Shown here piece after piece: positions 1 through 10,116 of a stretch of 64,000 nt of DNA. The position numbers were made by a program, and so were the translations under genes. Each line of letters starts with the position of its first letter. The first letter of the stretch is position 1. Source of the DNA: Camelus bactrianus (lineage: Eukaryota > Chordata > Mammalia > Artiodactyla > Camelidae); contig NC_133570.1 in NCBI RefSeq assembly GCF_048773025.1, positions 21,550,001 to 21,614,000 of the forward strand, given 5' to 3'. The notes below the pieces were generated by a model, which ran no database searches, had not been told where the DNA came from, and was given only the letters and a program-made list of their open reading frames with translations.

Positions 1-1065
1 AAGGCCACCCTGGTTCCACTTAACAAAATGTAGAAGCAAGTGAAGAAAGGATTTGAGTGTCTCCAAGTCACTTTACAGAAACAACCAAAAAACAAAAGAA
101 AAATCAAACATACAGGGAGAAATAAAAAATAACCTGTACCCAGCAAGGAAAATTCACAATACCTGAATCCTACCAAAAATATCCTATAAAGAATCAGGAG
201 AATAAGAGCCATAATAAGTTGAAAAACTACTTAATCGAAGCTTGACCTGGAATTGCCCAGACAGACAAGCAGACAAAAGCAACGTTTATTACTTTATTCC
301 ATTTTTTTTCTTGAGGTCGAGGAAAGATTGAACATGGTAAGTGGAGACATGAGACATTGAAAAATAATGCAAATTGAACTTCTACAAATGAAACCCACAG
401 CAATTAAGATCAAAATACACTGGGTCAGACTGACAGCACTTAGATGTTGCAAAAGAAAAGATGAGTGAACCTGATGACATAGCAACCGAACCTAAACTCT
501 GCAAATCCAAAAACAGAGAAAGTATGACCCCAAAATTGACCAGGGACATCACCCCGTCTCTAACACACCACTCATGCGGCCTGAGAGAAAGTCTAATGTT
601 AACCTGTTTCCCACAGCATTCAAAGGTCTGGAATCTGACTGAAGCTCGGTTTCTGCGGGCAGGACAGGCAAATTCCAAGACTCAGGTGGACTGAGAAAGA
701 CTTAGGAGGCCAGCAGGAGGGACTGAGAGATTCCTCGGGGACAGAGACCCGAGCTCCTGAGGCGACTGGGCACACGGAATTGGGGTGGGGGCTCAGCTCA
801 CGCCAGCATGAACCCAGCTTAACTAATTACATGTGAACTGGCTCCAGTTCTGAATAAGGTCCCACCCTCAGGCACTCCCGGTTAGGACTCCAGCTGGTGA
901 GTGTGAGGGGTCCCACACGCGTGTGTGCGCTTTGGGGTGGCCGGAAATTTTTCTCAGTGTCAAATGTCACAACCCCAAAACTGTTCCTTCATCATGTTCC
1001 TACTCCTGTTCCAATGCCTGTGCTGTGTAGTAAGTATCCGGATAAGGAATAAGGATGTTAACAGT
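1..1065. other. Intergenic DNA, no gene recognised
   Basis: No V segment, recombination signal, splice-consistent exon or recognisable young repeat was found. The short open frames lack conserved motifs and look like chance. The base composition is ordinary, with an A-rich first 400 bases. This DNA may hold repeat fragments too old to recognise by eye. Confidence 0.5.
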
Positions 1066-1069
1066 TATA

Positions 1070-1255
1070 AGAGGAGTGAACATTCGTGAGTGCTTACTAC
1101 TTGTCAAGCACCATCAAAGTTCTTCCTATTTACTACCTTGTTGAATCACAAATAATCTGTGAGAAAGCACTCCCTTGACAACCCAGGTCACAGATGGGGA
1201 AACTGAGGCGTGCAGGGCTGAGCAGCTTGGTCCAAGTCAGAACAAGAATGTGGCA
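1070..1255 (+). repeat. MIR-type SINE fragment
   Basis: The stretch reads like the core and 3' half of a mammalian-wide interspersed repeat: a 'gtgagtgcttactac...gtcaagcacc' start, then a 'cacagatggggaaactgagg' block and a 'cagcttggtccaagtcag' end. The family assignment is from memory of the consensus. It is an ancient, inactive SINE relic with no sign of function here. Confidence 0.7.
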
Positions 1256-1418
1256 GCCCGGCAGCACACCAAGTTCTCTCCAGCCCGGAACCCCCGGTCT
1301 TCAGCACCTTCCTGCGGCCTCTCACTGTGCTTTCAGCTGAGACATGACATTTTCTAACGTGCAGGAAAGTCTTCTCTCCTATTTCAAACAGAAGTGACCG
1401 ATATTGTGACTTTGCTGT

Positions 1419-1729
1419 GCTGCCCTGTTCAATAGAAACAAAATTTGAAGCCCATCTGTCATTTAAAATTTTTTTCAATAACTCCTTAAAAAAATTAAGA
1501 GACGTAGATGCAATTCGTTTCCATGATAGATTTGCCTTAACTCTATGTGTTGAAAATATAATTTTCATTATGAATTAAATGTACAAATATTGAAACATTC
1601 TACACTACACTGTCCTAAATCTTTGGCACCTGCTGGGTATTTCAGATCGACAGCCTATCTCTACTGGGTCCATCAGCACTGCATGATGAGAGGCCACCTT
1701 GATTGTGGCCACCATATTGGACAGAGCAG
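1419..1729 (+). mobile_element. Non-autonomous hAT/MER-type DNA transposon relic
   Basis: About 310 bases are bracketed by imperfect terminal inverted repeats. The left end reads ctgccctgttcaata, and the complement of the right end reads ctgctctgtccaata. The inside is AT-rich and non-coding, as expected of a MER3-like or Charlie-derived element with CTGTCCAATA ends. The exact family cannot be fixed by eye, and no clear 8-bp target duplication was seen. It is an old fossil without a transposase. Confidence 0.55.
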
Positions 1730-2360
1730 GTGAGCTGGATGAGGTTTCCTTGGGTAACTGTGCCTTCAACATATAGCCCCCACCACCAGGAGGCGACAGC
1801 GGGTCCCAAACACAAAGGCCTCATTGGGGAGAAACTGCTGCTCCACTTTCCACCCAAGTCAGTGTCACTGAGGCCACCCAGAAATGAAGGGATTTATGTG
1901 TCCAGAAGGCTTCCTTCTGTAAGAAAACATAATAAATGCAATCTGACAGATCCAGCTGAGCCATCAAGCACAGTTTTATTATAATGCAGAATGAATAACA
2001 ATAGTTTGTACATTTTTAAATAAATATTGCTACAAGCATCCCTCTCAGGGGGAAGTTGGCTTCCAATAACCCCATGACAAGTTATAGTTTGTGCAGAGAT
2101 CTAGAAGCCAAAGTGGACCATAAGGAATATTTTATTGATGTGGGATACAGAAGAGAGGGTTGGGACAGGAGGGGCTCAGGGGCCTGAGATGGGGGAGGCA
2201 GGGAGTTTGGGGGGACAGGGCGAGGAGGGTAATGAAAGGTCAGGCTCTGAAGTCAGTCCCCTGGGTGGAATCTTGACCCACTCATCGCTGTCGGGGGACC
2301 CTGGGATCATGGTTGAACCTCCCAATGAAGGTCCCTCCTGATTAGACTGGGGAGAGGTGT
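1730..2360. other. Intergenic DNA upstream of V1
   Basis: No gene was recognised. The left half is AT-rich; from about 2150 it becomes G-rich and merges with the 5' flank of the V1 segment. Apart from the CTCF-like site just downstream, nothing conserved was noticed. Confidence 0.45.
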
Positions 2361-2364
2361 GCCT

Positions 2365-2378
2365 TCAGCAGAGGGCAC
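2365..2378 (+). promoter_or_regulatory. CTCF-like motif upstream of V1
   Basis: The bases TCAGCAGAGGGCAC match 13 of 14 positions of the CTCF core CCASYAGRKGGCRS. The site lies about 490 bp upstream of the V1 start codon. It points the same way as the other CTCF-like motifs in the window. Binding is inferred from the motif alone. Confidence 0.5.
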
Positions 2379-2743
2379 TGCTGAGTTATTATGATGCCAG
2401 GTGAGGTGGTGCAGGAAAACTCACCAAGGGTCTGGCACCTATTGGCAGCTCCAAAGCAGTCATTCTGCTGAACTAGAGACACGTGTAGGATGGGATCCAT
2501 CCTGGGAGCATCCGGGGCATGGTAGGTTCTGCCTTGGGGACCCTAAGAGGTCCAAGTCCCCTGGGCAAGGTCCAGTGCAAGGGGCATGACTGATGTTTCC
2601 TTGAAGACTTTTCTCTTGGGGAGAATAACACTCACTCTGAAACCCTGACTTGGCACTTCCAACCTCATGGAATTACCAAAGAGAGGTCCCTGGGCTCAGG
2701 GCTGAGACAAGAGCAGAGCCACAGGACAGGGAGTAGGGAATAG

Positions 2744-2751
2744 ATTTGAAT
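2744..2751 (+). promoter_or_regulatory. Degenerate octamer of V1 promoter
   Basis: ATTTGAAT differs from the immunoglobulin light-chain octamer ATTTGCAT by one base and lies 123 bp upstream of the V1 ATG. A TATA-like TATAAAA is at 2794-2800. The core change may weaken Oct-1/Oct-2 binding, so the TATA box could matter more for this segment. Confidence 0.5.
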
Positions 2752-2866
2752 TCAATGCTCCTCTCTTCGCGAGCTGTGGTTGGAAGAGGAGAGTATAAAA
2801 CAGGGGCTTGGAGAAGTTGTTCAGCTGGGCATCCTCAGGGCAGAGCTCACACAGTCTCTGCCCACC

Positions 2867-3353
2867 ATGGCCTGGGCTCCCTCCTACCTCCTGCCCCTCC
2901 TTTTCTCCACAGGTCAGAGTGGCCCAGGGCCCTCGGGGGCCTCCCAAGCCCTCCCGACAAGCCGGGTCCTCAGGGTCACCTGTCCAGTCCCAGTGCAGTC
3001 AGCCTCATCCCTGCATCTCTGTTCGCAGGTCTCTGTGTTACGCCTGTGCTGACCCAGCCCCCGTCGGCCTCTGCCTCCCCGGGAACGGCGGTCAGGCTCC
3101 CCTGCACCCTGAGCAGTGAGCACAGCACACACTACATTCAGTGGTTTCGGCAGAGATCAGGGCAGACCCCTTCATTCCTGATGAAGGTGACCAGTGATGG
3201 AACAGTCACCAAGGGGGATGGGCTTCCCGGTCGCTTCTCAGGCTCCAGCTCCGGGGCTGACCGCTACCTGACCGTCTCCAACATCCAGGCCGAGGACAAG
3301 GCTAACTATTACTGTGGAGTCAACTACAAAAGTGATGACAAATTCGGGTAATC
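2867..3353 (+). CDS. V1: immunoglobulin lambda V segment, IGLV9/IGLV4-like
   Basis: This is a germline light-chain variable segment, joined to a J-lambda by RAG in developing B cells. Leader exon 2867-2912 starts in a CCCACCATGG context and encodes MAWAPSYLLPLLFSTG; its donor is gtcaga. The intron is 116 bp, with a pyrimidine tract and acceptor ending gcag at 3028. The V exon runs 3029-3353. Visible motifs are TPVLTQPPSASAS in FR1, the first Cys in LPCTLSS, WFRQR in FR2, a long CDR2 with KGDG as in IGLV9/IGLV4 genes, SSGADRYLTVSNIQ in FR3 and YYC. Human IGLV9 resembles it in the KGDG stretch and in the long GVNYKSDDKFG end. An in-frame TAA lies two bases before the RSS and could be removed by junctional trimming. 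No other lesion was seen. Subgroup naming is by resemblance; VPREB was considered, but the RSS argues against it. Confidence 0.85.
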
Positions 3354-3391
3354 CACAGTGACACAGAAAATGGGGAAATGAGACCGAAACC
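3354..3391 (+). other. V1 recombination signal (22-bp spacer)
   Basis: Perfect heptamer CACAGTG (3354-3360), a 22-bp spacer, and nonamer ACCGAAACC (3383-3391), which has two differences from ACAAAAACC. A 22-23 bp spacer is what V-lambda segments use to join 12-RSS J-lambda segments. Confidence 0.85.
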
Positions 3392-4195
3392 TTCTTCCCC
3401 GTACCCTCTGCCTCATGGGGACCAGGGTGGGCTGCTCCCTGTCCCATCTGCCCAGGGCCCTGAATTTTGGGCCTCCTCCTTGCAAACCCATCACCCTCAC
3501 CCACTCCGCAAGGCACACCTTGGGAGAGTCAGGCACAGATTAAATTTTAGGTGATTTTGTCAACACAACATTGTTTCCTACTCCACAAGCCTGTGGGAAT
3601 GATGCTGGTAGAGACTACACAGGCCTAGGGGCACATGACCTTGGGTGAGGGGGCTGGGCTGAGATGACCCCAATCACAAGAGCCATCAGGCCCTATTCTC
3701 CAACTGTAGGATCTCTCAGGGAAGGAACATGGATCTTGGGATTTAGAGGTGACAATGAATGTCTGACCATCATGTGTCTCAACTCCGGTGCCCATGGAGA
3801 AGGGAGGGAGTCCTGTCATGACTGGAGGCTCAGCAGGAAGCATGTGGCCTCAGGGCAGGGAGGACAGGAGACTTCACCCTGAGGTGGGAACAGAGCTGTG
3901 TCCTATGAAGAGTCAGGGCATGTTGGGGGATCTGTGCAGAACAGACCTAGACCAGGCTGGGCTTCTCCAACTGGGACAGATTCTCAGCTTGAGGTGTCAA
4001 GAATGGCTCCACATCTGCCCACAGGACATTCCGAGGACTGGTAAGGACCACATACCCTGAGACATCACTGGGGAGGGAAACAAGGGACGCTGATGTGGAG
4101 AATATGGACACCCCACCCCAAGTCTCAGCCTGGGGTGACGCAATCAAAAGCATTTGCAAGGGAGATGTGTGGATGTGAGGTTCCTACGCAACATT
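3392..4195. other. 3' flank of V1
   Basis: Single-copy-looking DNA with no recognised gene or repeat. It is not obviously shared with the flanks of the IGLV3 segments; homology to them begins only near 4200. A breakpoint between the IGLV9-like unit and the IGLV3-type cassette therefore lies around 4.2 kb. Confidence 0.45.
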
Positions 4196-4289
4196 CCTGG
4201 AGTTTGAAAAACAAGCACATTTCATGCACCCAGACCACTGAGTCCATGGGGAGTATCTGTGTTGACCATTAACTCTGATCCTGGGCCCT

Positions 4290-4965
4290 GACCTGACCAG
4301 GATCGGGTGGGATTTCACGGCTGGATCCTGAACCTCAGCAGGGCCCCCAGTGATGGAAGAAATAGGGAGAGTCTGGGGGCTGCCTGTGGCATGGATGAGG
4401 CCAAGGGTGCAGGAGGGGACGGGTGGTGGGTCTCCCTGGGATGGATGGTCAGGGAGGAGATGGTAGCAGGACTACAGAGGATCATGGGGCTCAGTCCAGC
4501 AGGGACCTCTGTCACCAAAGACTGGCTGCCCTCTAAGGAGACACAGGTCCATCAGGTAACAAACCCACTGCCATGCGAGTCCCAGCACCTCCACACCCCT
4601 GGTGTCTGTGCTGCTAAGAACCGTAAGTAAGTCTGAAGGAGTCTCTGAAAGACACAGGGACAGACTGCAGGGAGTGAGGACACGGATGGAAAAGAGGGTC
4701 CAATGAAGATTATTCCCTCTGTGCTTAGATGGAGAGCAGCCAGGGAGGGGGCTGCCAGCAAAGAGCCTTGGCCAGAGAGGGACGGCCAGGGTGGGCTGGG
4801 AGGGAGAGCCTTGGAGACCATGGTCCATCTCTGCCCACACCTGCTCCCTCCCTCCCTCCCTGTTCTGGGGAGAGCGTCCTCAGCTTTCTCTGGACTTGCT
4901 GTTCACAATCTCTAAGTGAGACTTTGCTCTTGGGAATCATCTTCCACTGTTTCTTTTTTCTTTTT
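4290..4965 (+). repeat. IGLV3 downstream cassette, copy 1 of 4
   Basis: Starting near 'ggctggatcctgaacctcag', about 700 bases match cassettes beginning near 8370, 51,835 and 56,070. In those three places the cassette follows an IGLV3 segment, whereas here the nearest upstream V is the IGLV9-like V1. It has no coding content. All four copies run into the same old L1 3' end, so the L1 insertion came before the cassette duplication. Confidence 0.75.
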
Positions 4966-4969
4966 TAAG

Positions 4970-5745
4970 TTATAATTTACATACACTAAAAATCACAATT
5001 TTTACATACTTTTTGAGTATTTATAAATGCATATAGAGATGTAAGCATCCCACCACCACAACAGACAGCAGCTCAGTCATTCCCATAACTTCCCCAGGCG
5101 CCTATGGATATGGCCATTCTTCAAGCCCCTCCTCTGGGACCACTGGTCTCCTGTCTGTCCCCATACTTGGGTCCTGGTCAGAGCGTCAGAGAAATGCAAT
5201 CACCCGTGGCCGCCCTTTGATTCTGGCTTCTTTCACCCAGTGTGATGCACCTGAGATCCGTCTGTGTTGTTTTACGTGATAATCGCCCACTGCCTGCCCC
5301 TTACTGTGTAAGTTCCACAGCATGGATGCACCTCAGTTTGTTTATCCTCCACCGGTTGTAAAATTAGGGTTGGATCGAGAGTCCACACTTTCACAATTTC
5401 ACATAAAGCCTTTATAACACCTGTTATAGGTGCTTTGTGGGCATAAGTTTTTATTTCACTCAGGGAAATACCTGGGAATGGAATTGATGGCTCCTACGGC
5501 AGGTACAGGAGCGCCTGTCTAAGACTCTGGCAAACTATTATCCAGCGTGGGCGCCCGACGTTGCTTTCTGTGGTCCTCAGCCACTGAGGAGAGTTCCCCT
5601 TGCTGCCCACCCCCTGAGCTCTCGGCATATTAGGTTGTTACCAAAGTCATTCTCATGCACATCAAGTGGCATCGCATGTTTTTAATTTTCTTTAGTGACT
5701 TACACTGGTGAACATAATTTAAGGGCTTATTTGTCAACTTCATAT
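4970..5745 (-). mobile_element. Ancient L1 3'-region fragment (L1M type)
   Basis: The sequence reads as the complement of an old L1 ORF2 3' end and 3' UTR: 'agttataatttacatac', 'ttctggcttctttcacccagtgtgatg', then 'gggaatggaattgatggctcc'. It is heavily mutated and 5'-truncated, with no intact frame. The same fragment is present at about 52,645-53,400 in the second copy. Confidence 0.7.
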
Positions 5746-5984
5746 CTTGTTGGTCAAGTGTTTAATCAAACCATTGCCCAAAGTTCAAGCTCAGAGTTTC
5801 CCAGGATTACGTGTACTAATTTGTGAGTGTGTATGTGTGTGCGTGTGTTGAATCCTGTGTGATATTATCATGTATGTAGGTTCAAATCTAGCAGAGAGGT
5901 CAAGAAATAACTCAGTTCCACTACCTCAAGGACCCTCGTGTTTTACCTTAATAACAATACCGACTTCCTCTCTCCCGTGCCCCC

Positions 5985-6890
5985 GCACTGCCCCAACCCT
6001 TGCAACCACTACCTAGTTCTTCATTTCTAATTTTGTTCAGAAGTTCAACAAACAAATAAGAATTAGACTCAGAGAATGAAAGCTTTTGGAATTGGCATCT
6101 TTCTTTCCGCATAACCCCCTGCAGATTTCTCAAAACTGCCGTGTGCTCTAAGAGTCCCCTCCTTCTCAGGGCTGAGTCCTATTCCAATATTCAGGTACAG
6201 CGTCTGGGACCCAGCCTCCCTCTACAGGACATCGGGTCGGTCTCCCTTGGGGGCTACTGTGTGGAAGTTACTCTGAACAGCCGTGCACAGGGCTCAGTGG
6301 GAACAGTAGCTTTCACTTCTTGAGCTAAAGTGACAGGAGAGCAGTTGCTGGATCATAGGGACCCAACTGCAATTTACGATTTGAAGACGCTTCCACTGTT
6401 CCCAAACAACTGGTCCAGTTCACATCCCACCAGCGTCGCAGGAGGGACCCGGTTGTCCATGGCCCTGCAGTTTCTGGGCTGTCACCACGTTTCACTTTAC
6501 TCATGCTGATGGGTGTGCAGTTGTTCCACACGCTGCTGCGCCGGCATTACTCTCACGTCAACTGATACCCATCTTTCCATGAGCTGTTTCCCGTCTCTGC
6601 ATCCTCTTCCATGAAATACTTGCTCTTAACTTTTGCTCATTCTTTAAACACACACTGTCAGTTAATTCTTACCATTTAGTTTTGAGAATAATCTAAACAC
6701 TAGCTGTGTGTTGGATATGTGGTATGCAAAGTTTTCTATGTGTCTATTACTTATTTATTTTATCCTCATTTAAAATATTTGAAACCCAAAACATTCTAGT
6801 TTGGGTGAGATTCAACTTCTCAAACTTTCCTATTACAAACTCTGCTTCCGGTGTCATGAAAGGATTCCTGAATGACCCCACATCCTGGTG
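5985..6890 (-). mobile_element. Second ancient L1 fragment (L1M type)
   Basis: Complement-strand L1 ORF2-like DNA, with the usual landmarks 'gcagttgctggatcatagggacc', 'ggtccagttcacatcccaccagc' and 'tgctgatgggtgtgcagttg'. It is decayed and not coding. It recurs at about 53,680-54,570. The fragment may be part of the same original element as the piece ending near 5745; the GT-rich stretch at 5824-5849 lies between them. Confidence 0.65.
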
Positions 6891-7154
6891 ATCTTCTTCT
6901 GTGGATTCCCCTAAAACAGGCACCAAGACATAAACAACCCAAATGTGCCTCAGAAGAAAAAAGATCAACTTCACTGTGTCCAATGTTGGAATAATGGCCT
7001 CTCACAGCAGCATGGTGACCTCTGTCCCCACAGCACATGCTATGAGCACTGCCCAGCCCATCCTGTGATGCCTGCATCACTAGACAGGATGACGGTGTCA
7101 CCCAGGCCCAGAGGGCAAGCCCAGGCCCAGACTGAGGTGTGCCTCTCTGTGCTG

Positions 7155-7168
7155 GGGGCAGGGGGCAG
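7155..7168 (+). promoter_or_regulatory. Weak CTCF-like motif near V2
   Basis: GGGGCAGGGGGCAG matches 11 of 14 CTCF core positions and lies about 240 bp upstream of the V2 ATG. It recurs at 54,841-54,854 before V9. It is weaker than the sites next to V1 and the IGLV1/2-type segments. Confidence 0.3.
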
Positions 7169-7311
7169 CACTTCCTCACTCAGCACCAGAGACACTTCTG
7201 GGACCTGGGCCCGGGCCTGGGACTGGGGCCTCTAGTGACATCCTCCATTGAGCCCAAATGCTCTCTGCTCAGCAGGGAGATGATCACCAGGGCCACAGGG
7301 CCAGGAAGTAG

Positions 7312-7319
7312 ATTTGCAT
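7312..7319 (+). promoter_or_regulatory. Octamer of V2 promoter
   Basis: A perfect ATTTGCAT 94 bp upstream of the V2 start codon, the position expected of the POU-factor site in light-chain V promoters. A ggataagaga stretch about 20 bp downstream stands where a TATA-like element is expected. Confidence 0.85.
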
Positions 7320-7405
7320 AAGGATGTCCCTTCTGAGGATAAGAGAGTCCTTGAGACCCCACCCCCAGCTGTGGGCTCAGAGGCAGAGCTCAGGGCGCCT
7401 CCACC

Positions 7406-7898
7406 ATGGCCTGGAACCCACTCCTGCTCCCGCTCCTTTCTCTCTGCACAGGTCCTGCCCCCAGGGCTCAGCCCCCAGGGTACCCAGGGATCAGCTGGGC
7501 ACTCAACATCAGCTCAGCAATGGGATGCTGAAGGGTGCATGGTCCTAAGGAATGAGACCCTGGTCCTCACCATCACTCTCCTCTCCTCTCCTGCAGGTTA
7601 TGTGGCCTCTTCTGCACTGACTCAGCCCTCCGCAGTGTCTGTGTCCTTGGGAGAGACGGCCAGGATCACCTGCCAAGGAGGCAACGTTGGGAGCTATTAT
7701 GCTAGCTGGTACCAGCAGAAGCCAGGGCAGGCCCCTGTGCTGGTCATCTATGGAAATAGTAATAGGCCCTCAGGGATCCCTGAGCGGTTCTCTGGTTCCA
7801 AGTCGGGGGGCACAGCCACCCTGACCATCAGCGGGGCCCAGGCCGAGGACGAGGCCGATTATTACTGTCAGTCAGCAGACAGCAGTGGTTATAATGCT
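7406..7898 (+). CDS. V2: immunoglobulin lambda V segment, IGLV3-like
   Basis: Germline lambda variable segment. Leader exon 7406-7451 (ccaccATGg context) encodes [16 protein letters not shown], with donor gtcctg. The intron is 145 bp, with a strong CT tract and acceptor ctgcag ending at 7596. The V exon is 7597-7898. FR1 reads [19 protein letters not shown], then Cys in ITC, a short CDR1 (NVGSYY), [15 protein letters not shown] as in IGLV3, CDR2 GNS, FR3 [23 protein letters not shown], and germline CDR3 [10 protein letters not shown]. Both cysteines and the FR2 Trp are present and there is no stop. Its partner V9 lies 47,686 bp away; their differences cluster in CDR2 and early FR3. It looks fully functional. 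Confidence 0.92.
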
Positions 7899-7937
7899 CA
7901 CAGTGACACAGGCAGATGGGGAAGTGGGACACAAACC
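7899..7937 (+). other. V2 recombination signal (23-RSS)
   Basis: Perfect heptamer CACAGTG (7899-7905), exactly 23 bp of spacer, and nonamer ACACAAACC (7929-7937), one base from ACAAAAACC. The spacer and nonamer are identical to those of V8 and V9. Confidence 0.92.
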
Positions 7938-8349
7938 CCCTCCATCTGTGTCACCCACTCCTCCAGCCCCAGGAGGCCTGTGGACAAAGCAGTGACAGGT
8001 CTGGCCCGGGACCCCAGGTCTGAGTCTCCCAGGCTGCCCTCAACTTGCCCTCCAAGCAGCTCTGCACACGGTGGATCAGGGGTGAAACATGGCCTGGCTG
8101 GACCAGTGTTTCCTGGGGTTGGCTGAACAGGATATGAATAGGGGACAGAGGTCCTGAATGGAAGAACAAACAGAGAGACACATCTTACCAGGGTAATTAC
8201 CTCAGAATTTCTTTAAGTGGTCACCGGATTATCCAGCATTCGACCCCAGAATCTATCGGCTCATCTGAGCCGTTGAACAGCCAGCGCCTTTCACGTACAC
8301 CTGGACCTCTGAGTCCACGTTGATTAGCTGGGTTTAACGGTAACCCTGA

Positions 8350-9480
8350 TCCTTTGCCCTGACTTGACTGAGATCGGGTTTGATTTCAGGGCTGGATCCT
8401 GAACCTCAGCAGGGCCCCCAGTGAAGGGGGCTGACAGAGAGAGTCCAGGAGCTGCCTGTGGTCTGGATGGGTCCACGGGGGCAGGAAGGGAAGGGTCACT
8501 GGTCTCCAGGGAAGGATGGATGTGGGACGGGAGCAGGAGTAGAAAGGATACTAGGGTTCAGTCCAGCAGGAACCTCTGTCACCTAAGTCTGACTGGACTC
8601 TCAGGGGACACAGGACCAACCCATCCCTTCCCCCACTCCAGGAAAGGGTTGTTCTTTCCAAGGGTTTGCAGTGACTTTGTCCCAAACATGCCCCTGCAGA
8701 TCCTCTCATGGGGCATGTCCTGCCCCATTACACTGGAGGGAAGGAGCCAGGAAAACTGCGTGGAATAAGCCCACCACCATGATGGTCCCACCACCTACAC
8801 ATCCCCAGGACATGTGATGTACACACTGGAACAAAGTCTGCAGAAGAGTATGATGGATAGACAAAGGGACAGAGTGCAGAGAATGGGACACTGATGGAAA
8901 AGTGGGACCAGTGAAGACTGTTCCATCTGTTCTTAGATAGTGGCCAGCCAGGGAGGGGACAGCCTGTACAGAGGCTTGTACACAGAGGATGGCTCGAGTG
9001 GGCTGGCGAGGACAGCCTCGAAGCCATGGTCCCTCTCTGCCCACACCTGCTCCCTCCCTCCCTGTTCTGGGGAGAGTGTCCTCTGCTTTCTCAAGACTTG
9101 TTCACAGTCTCTAAGTGAGACTTTGCTCCTTGGAATCTTCTTCCACTTTTTCTTCTTTTCTAAGTTATAATTTACATACACTAAAAAATCACAACATTTA
9201 GAAACATTTTGTGAGTATTTATAAATGCATATAGAGATGTAAGTGTCCCGCCACCTCAGCAGACAGCAGCTCAGTCATTCCCATAGCTGCCCCAGGTGCT
9301 TTTGGGGGCGGCCCTTCCTCCAGCCCCGCCTCTGGGACTGCTGGTCTGATGTCTGTCCCTCCAGTTGGGTCTTCAGTGTGTGTGAGTGTGAGGGTTATCA
9401 CCCTGACATAAAATCTTTTTCCTCCACTGTTACCTTTAAGGTTGAAGTAAAATTATGGCTGCGTGTCTCTCAGACCTGGT
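8350..9480 (+). repeat. IGLV3 downstream cassette, copy 2 of 4, with L1 tail
   Basis: Non-coding unit downstream of V2, matching 4290-5270, 51,830-52,900 and 56,040-57,170. Shared landmarks are 'ggctggatcctgaacctcag', 'tccagcaggaacctctgtcacc', 'catgcccctgcag' and the L1-type 'taatttacatacacta' tail at about 9165. It holds no gene. Confidence 0.75.
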
Positions 9481-9484
9481 TCTG

Positions 9485-10010
9485 GTAGGATTGGCCTATA
9501 TCTCTTGCCCGGGTCCCGGGACCTCATTCTCTTCAGCACCCCTTTCCTGCCAAGTCACTGTCATCCTGAAACCTTTCTCAAGCACATAGGACTGTCTCTG
9601 GCCTGGAGCTGACTTGGGACACCAGGGTACAGCATCTAGGACCTGCCCCAGGAGCTCTCGGCAGAGGCAGAACACGGCAGCTTCTTAATGCCTCCGCAAA
9701 GGCCAGTTGCACTTGGCAAGGCAGGATTTTGAGTCAGACTCTGATGCTCACGTGTGACCAAGGTCTGGACACCACAATGGTCTCAGCCCCATGTGGTGAC
9801 CTCCATAGTTCAGCTTCAGAAAACACACATAGACCCCACCTCTGGGCTCTCAGCTTAGGGTGATATCCCCAGACTCTGGGACCAGCAGGTGGGGATGAGC
9901 CCCTGGGCTGAGGGCACAGTATCAGGGCCCACCCCTCCTTTCTGGGTCCTTGGGGGCTGAGCCCTTCTCTGATACCACAGAGCCCCTCAGGCCTCCCCCT
10001 TGGGTGCTGG
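9485..10010. other. Intergenic DNA before pseudogene V3
   Basis: No gene or clear repeat. The left part is shared with 57,170-57,450. The match to the second copy breaks off near 9762, at 'gaccaaggtctg', which is the left edge of the difference between the two duplication copies. Confidence 0.5.
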
Positions 10011-10013
10011 CTG

Positions 10014-10021
10014 GTTTGCAT
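10014..10021 (+). promoter_or_regulatory. Variant octamer of pseudogene V3
   Basis: GTTTGCAT, one base from ATTTGCAT, lies 103 bp upstream of the degraded V3 start. The variant is shared with pseudogene V7. Confidence 0.6.
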
Positions 10022-10116
10022 AACCAGCAGCTCTCTCTCCAGCGAGGGGATAAGAGAGGCCTGGGAGGAGACCTGACCTTCTCGGCCTCAGGGAGCAGAA
10101 TTGTGGTGCCTCCACC

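Larger units (their letters stand above)
4200..9762 (+). repeat. Segmental duplication, copy 1, block 1
   Basis: This block matches 51,720-57,450 in the same order and orientation. The offset grows from about 47.5 kb to 47.69 kb through small indels. It contains an IGLV3 downstream cassette, ancient L1 debris, the V2 segment and a second downstream cassette. By eye the copies differ by a few percent over the 5-9 kb part and more near the left edge. The V2/V9 pair lies inside. Confidence 0.9.

Noticed and set aside
1-1065. Possible LTR or L1 pieces in the first kilobase
   Set aside because: Isolated resemblances were too weak to name a family or set edges.
2867-3353. V1 as a surrogate light chain gene (VPREB1/VPREB3)
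   Set aside because: It has a good heptamer/nonamer RSS directly after the exon and IGLV9/4-type CDR2 and FR3. VPREB genes lack an RSS and have a distinct tail.
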